From positions 82,984 through 146,983 of the forward strand of contig JAZRZA010000082.1 of the NCBI GenBank assembly GCA_045601045.1: a stretch of 64,000 nucleotides of DNA. Reading direction: 5' to 3'. Shown here in pieces: positions 60,612 to 64,000 of this stretch (position 1 is its first letter; each line of letters opens with the position of its first letter). Made by a program: the position numbers and the translations under genes. The notes beneath the pieces were generated by a model. The model did not search any database and was not told the origin of the DNA. It saw nothing but the letters and a program-made list of their open reading frames with translations. This DNA comes from UBA1181 sp045601045. GTDB lineage: Bacteria; Bacteroidota; Bacteroidia; Bacteroidales; Paludibacteraceae.

Positions 60612-62669
60612 ATGGACAAGAAATTCAAAAGAACAACTGTCACATCCGCGCTTCCATACGCCAACGGCCCCGTCCACATCGGACACTTGGCCGGTGTATA
60701 CGTGCCTGCGGATATCTACGTGCGCTACCTTCGTCTGAAGGGCGAGGAGGTGATCTTCATCGGCGGTTCGGATGAGCACGGTGTGCCTGTCACCATCCGC
60801 GCCAGAAAAGAGGGCATCACCCCACAAGACGTGGTGGACCGCTACCATAAGATCATCAAAGACTCCTTCAAGGAGTTCGGCATCTCATTCGATGTCTATT
60901 CACGCACCACTTCGGATATCCACCACAAGTTGGCTTCGGACTACTTCCGCACCCTTTACGACAAAGGAGAGTTCGTGGAGCAAGAGAGCGAGCAATACTA
61001 CGACGAGGAGGCGAAGCAATTCTTGGCCGACCGTTACATCGTGGGGGAATGTCCACGCTGCCACGCGCAAGCATACGGCGACCAATGCGAGAAGTGCGGT
61101 AGCACCCTCTCTCCCGAGGAGTTGATCAACCCTGCGAGCAAATTGTCAGGCGCGAAGCCTATCATGAAGAAGACCAAACATTGGTTCTTGCCGTTGAACA
61201 AGCACCAAGATTGGTTGAAGAAGTGGATCCTCGAAGATCACAAGGAGTGGAGATCTAATGTCTATGGACAATGCAAGAGTTGGTTGGACATGGATTTGAT
61301 GCCACGTGCGGTGACCCGCGACTTGGAATGGGGTATCCCTGTTCCTGTGGAGGGCGCAGAGGGTAAGGTGTTGTATGTATGGTTTGACGCCCCTATCGGC
61401 TACATCAGCAACACCAAGGAGATTTGCGACGCCAACCCTGCGAAATACGGCAACTGGGAGAAGTGGTGGAAGGACGAGGATACCCGTTTGATACACTTCA
61501 TCGGAAAGGACAACATCGTGTTCCACTGCATCGTGTTCCCTGCCATGTTGAAGGCAGAGGGCAGCTACATCCTTCCTGATAATGTGCCAAGCAACGAGTT
61601 CCTCAACTTAGAGGGCGATAAGATCTCCACCTCCCGCAACTGGGCCGTGTGGTTGAACGAATACTTGGTGGATTTCCCTGGCAAGCAAGACACGCTCCGT
61701 TATGTCTTGACCGCCAACGCGCCTGAGACCAAGGACAACGACTTCACTTGGAAGGATTTCCAAACCCGCAACAACAGCGAATTGGTGGCCATCTACGGTA
61801 ACTTCGTGAACCGCGCGTTGGTATTGACCCAAAAATATTTCGAAGGAAAGGTTCCAGCCTTGAAGGAGTTGACCGACTACGACAAGGCTACCCTCCAAGA
61901 GTTCGCCGACGTGAAGGAGAAGTTGGAGCAACTGCTCGACAACTTCAAGTTCCGCGAGGCGCAAAAGGAGGCGATGAACTTAGCCCGCATCGGTAACAAA
62001 TATTTGGCGGAGACCGAGCCTTGGAAATTGGCTAAAACCGACATGGACCGCACCGCCTCCATTCTCCACATCGGATTGCAGATCGCAGCCAACCTCGCCA
62101 TCGCGTTCGAGCCATTCTTGCCATTCTCTTCCGAGAAGTTGCGCAATATGTTGGGCATGAGTTCATTCGATTGGAACCAATTGGGCAAGATCGATTTGTT
62201 GCCTACCGGCGCGCCATTGGGCAAGGCGGAGTTGTTGTTCGAGAAGATCGAGGACGACGCCATCGAAGCGCAAATGACACGTTTGGACAACATCAAGAAG
62301 GAGAACGAGAAGAACAATTGGCAACCAGAGCCTATCGAGGGAGAAAGCACCATCGACGACTTCGCGAAGCTGGATATCCGCGTGGGTACCATCTTGGAGT
62401 GCCAAAAAGTGCCTAAATCAGACAAGTTGCTCCAATTCAAGATCGATGACGGTTTGGGCGGTCGCACCATCCTTTCGGGTATCGCGAAGTCATACCCGAA
62501 TCCAGAGGAGTTGGTAGGATTGCAGATCCTTTTCGTGGCCAACTTCCCACCTCGTAAGATGATGGGCATCGAGAGCCAAGGTATGATCATGTCTGCCGTG
62601 GATCAAGACGGCAAATTGGTGGTTACCTCCGTTTCCAAGAAGGTGGCTAACGGTTCAAGAGTAGGATAA
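60612..62669 (+). CDS. metG: methionine-tRNA ligase
   Basis: This 685-residue MetRS charges tRNA-Met. The HIGH motif appears as PYANGPVHIGHLAGVY (about 14-29), the zinc domain Cys groups as GECPRCHAQAYGDQCEKCGS (about 145-165), and KMSKS as LEGDKISTSRNWAVW. The C-terminal EMAP/Trbp111-type tRNA-binding domain (about 580-685) has FAKLDIRVGTILECQKVPKS. An upstream in-frame ATG-like start would lie at the transcription start and is rejected. Confidence 0.96.
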   Translation: MDKKFKRTTVTSALPYANGPVHIGHLAGVYVPADIYVRYLRLKGEEVIFIGGSDEHGVPVTIRARKEGITPQDVVDRYHKIIKDSFKEFGISFDVYSRTTSDIHHKLASDYFRTLYDKGEFVEQESEQYYDEEAKQFLADRYIVGECPRCHAQAYGDQCEKCGSTLSPEELINPASKLSGAKPIMKKTKHWFLPLNKHQDWLKKWILEDHKEWRSNVYGQCKSWLDMDLMPRAVTRDLEWGIPVPVEGAEGKVLYVWFDAPIGYISNTKEICDANPAKYGNWEKWWKDEDTRLIHFIGKDNIVFHCIVFPAMLKAEGSYILPDNVPSNEFLNLEGDKISTSRNWAVWLNEYLVDFPGKQDTLRYVLTANAPETKDNDFTWKDFQTRNNSELVAIYGNFVNRALVLTQKYFEGKVPALKELTDYDKATLQEFADVKEKLEQLLDNFKFREAQKEAMNLARIGNKYLAETEPWKLAKTDMDRTASILHIGLQIAANLAIAFEPFLPFSSEKLRNMLGMSSFDWNQLGKIDLLPTGAPLGKAELLFEKIEDDAIEAQMTRLDNIKKENEKNNWQPEPIEGESTIDDFAKLDIRVGTILECQKVPKSDKLLQFKIDDGLGGRTILSGIAKSYPNPEELVGLQILFVANFPPRKMMGIESQGMIMSAVDQDGKLVVTSVSKKVANGSRVG

Positions 62670-62690
62670 CTCACCCTATCATAAAATCGA

Positions 62691-62717
62691 AACGCCGAGC
62701 GAAATCCGTTCGGCGTT
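62691..62717 (+). terminator. terminator after metG
   Basis: Arms AACGCCGA and TCGGCGTT around a 10-base loop, followed by T8. Confidence 0.88.
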
Positions 62718-62801
62718 TTTTTTATTGCAATAATAATATCTTTGTCGCATTAGGTATTCGGCTCAATTCCGAACGAAGTTGTATAATAAAAAATCATACT
62801 A

Positions 62802-63503
62802 CTATTCAAAGAAAAAGAGTCCGCCCCCATCGTAAAGATAGTCATCCGACAACGCCACCACCGCCACGCCATGCGCCTCAACAAAACGACAGAGCGCCGC
62901 TCCATCCTTATGCCTCAACGGGTTACCCATAAAAAGCAATTGGTTGCCTAACTTGCCGCAAGTACCACCCAAGAACCCATAAGCATGTACTGGAATGAGG
63001 ATCTCTTGCGGAGCAAAAAGGAATACGTCGTACCCCTCCCGCGCCAAGACCTTCGCAACGCCTCCGTCGGAGGTGATGAAGGCCTCATCACTCAGAGGGA
63101 AGAGGGAACAACGGGTATAGGATTGGGGAAGTGCCACCATCCGCTTTCCCCGGTTCAAAGAGAGGATCACTTCATCAGTGAATCCTTCCCGGTGGAAGAA
63201 GGCCTCTTCCGTCGCAAGACAATTGTAATAGCAGGAATCTTGCTGCCGCTCGCCTACGAATGACTTCCCCTCCAAATAAGGGATTCTCAAAGCCGTCAAT
63301 TGATCCTTCAAGGATTGCGGTGCATTGGGCGCCACCACCACATCATGCGAGGATTGGTAGATGAATATATCTGGGTGACAAGAGACCGATTCGTAGGTCA
63401 CCCCTTCGCTTCGGAAGAGGAAAACCTCTTCGGAAAAATCGGCGAGACGATCCACAATTCCCTCATCGCACCGGGCATCAACAACGGCTAACCTGCATTT
63501 CAT
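62802..63503 (-). CDS. DUF6873-like GME-fold protein
   Basis: This 233-residue soluble protein looks like the DUF6873 family with a guanidino-modifying-enzyme (GME) fold. It has repeated beta-alpha units with ESVSCHPDIFIYQSSHDVVV, AFITSDGGVAKVLAREGYDV and VHAYGFLGGTCGKLGNQLLF, where Cys and His lie at sites used for catalysis in that fold. The reaction is unknown. It is alone between metG and a lipoprotein gene. The family call is from pattern only. Confidence 0.62.
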   Translation of the reverse strand: MKCRLAVVDARCDEGIVDRLADFSEEVFLFRSEGVTYESVSCHPDIFIYQSSHDVVVAPNAPQSLKDQLTALRIPYLEGKSFVGERQQDSCYYNCLATEEAFFHREGFTDEVILSLNRGKRMVALPQSYTRCSLFPLSDEAFITSDGGVAKVLAREGYDVFLFAPQEILIPVHAYGFLGGTCGKLGNQLLFMGNPLRHKDGAALCRFVEAHGVAVVALSDDYLYDGGGLFFFE

Positions 63504-63561
63504 ATTTTCCCAAAGTACTACGATTGATTCTATTTTAAGCGCAACAAAATCAGCAATGTTT

Positions 63562-64000
63562 TCATTTTAGCTTCTTTAGATTATGCCATTCATCTTTCTT
63601 AATAAATTCTTTCAACTCATCGATGCCATAATTATTATAATAAGCATATACCTCATCAAACGGATCAGTATCTATCACATATAGGGACAACGAGTCCAAA
63701 AATTTATCATCCCATTCAGAGGAAGATATACTTAGATAGGCAATATCCTCATATACGGCAGACCGAATGTTGAAATAATATTCTGTTATTTCCTTCGTGT
63801 GATCATTCTTCGAGATGCAACAATAAGAAGTGTCTCCCTTTGTACTTAGATTCATGGTTACCATCACATTCCCAGAATAATCATTTTTCATCCTAACTAC
63901 GTAACCTTTTGGCACATTCTCTTCCTCGCAGTTATGGCCAGGACAACTACACAAAACGATAGGCATCGTAACAATGGCCACAAGTAATTTTAGTTTGCTA
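63562..64000 (-). CDS. predicted lipoprotein, cut by the window end
   Basis: The frame is open to the window edge. It reads SKLKLLVAIVTMPIVLCSCP from 63997, a signal segment with lipobox VLCSC, so the start codon lies beyond 64000. The mature part of about 130 residues has TYR/Asp-rich beta segments (VRMKNDYSGNVMVTMNLSTK) and ends KEFIKKDEWHNLKKLK. No family is recognised. It is AT-rich like the accessory genes. Confidence 0.6.
   Translation of the reverse strand, partial: SKLKLLVAIVTMPIVLCSCPGHNCEEENVPKGYVVRMKNDYSGNVMVTMNLSTKGDTSYCCISKNDHTKEITEYYFNIRSAVYEDIAYLSISSSEWDDKFLDSLSLYVIDTDPFDEVYAYYNNYGIDELKEFIKKDEWHNLKKLK

Overview
This window is a piece of a Bacteroidota chromosome, most likely of the order Bacteroidales. 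The evidence is the TTG-(19-20)-TAnnTTTG promoters before many genes, conjugation genes of the Bacteroides TraE-TraN type, a BACON-domain remnant, the FISUMP surface domain, DUF6089 and START-like families, a GTP-type PEP carboxykinase and a one-chain PurL. No rRNA, tRNA, CRISPR array, integrase or IS transposase was recognised.

Layout. 0-10 kb is housekeeping: tonB-exbD-exbB, ribBA, an LptG-like permease, a START-like protein, an operon DUF4286-ruvC-RidA-like protein, an AmgK-type sugar kinase fused to a RapZ C-terminal domain, and an iron alcohol dehydrogenase. 10-16 kb is accessory: a papain-fold (Tox-PL) toxin-like ORF, a DUF1295 membrane protein, two FISUMP surface proteins, a TSUP transporter and an MNT/HEPN pair whose HEPN half is broken by an internal deletion. 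16-28 kb carries ppnP, purL, a beta-barrel protein, murI and the envelope operon DUF6089-uppS-bamA-ompH-ompH. This block is flanked by two inward-facing copies of a short promoter-plus-terminator unit encoding the peptide start MVLDLRL. 28-34 kb has ccsBA, an EptA-like transferase and small membrane proteins.

34-39 kb is an island of toxin-antitoxin and small-peptide genes: a zeta-type pair, two copies of a PemK/MazF-type module (one with a toxin cut down by deletion), an AAA ATPase and two very small hydrophobic/cationic peptide genes. Each PemK module is followed by the same structured leader. It holds a short ORF and two mutually exclusive hairpins, the second being terminator-like. In the intact copy its U-tract abuts the start codon of an HTH regulator. 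This looks like an attenuator-controlled TA/regulator module and is the strongest candidate here for an undescribed system.

39-46 kb has PEPCK and then a five-gene set (plug-like protein, lipoprotein, LolA-like, FabG-like, FjTAL-like ammonia-lyase) that resembles part of an aryl polyene/flexirubin cluster, with no ketosynthase or ACP in the window. 46-58 kb is one operon of Bacteroides-type T4SS genes (TraE, F, G, I, J, K, a second K-like gene, L-position gene, M, N and a YWFCY-type coupling protein). It has a canonical promoter embedded in inverted repeats and a terminator, but no relaxase or integrase. 58-64 kb returns to housekeeping: pnp, metG, a DUF6873-like protein and a lipoprotein cut by the window end.
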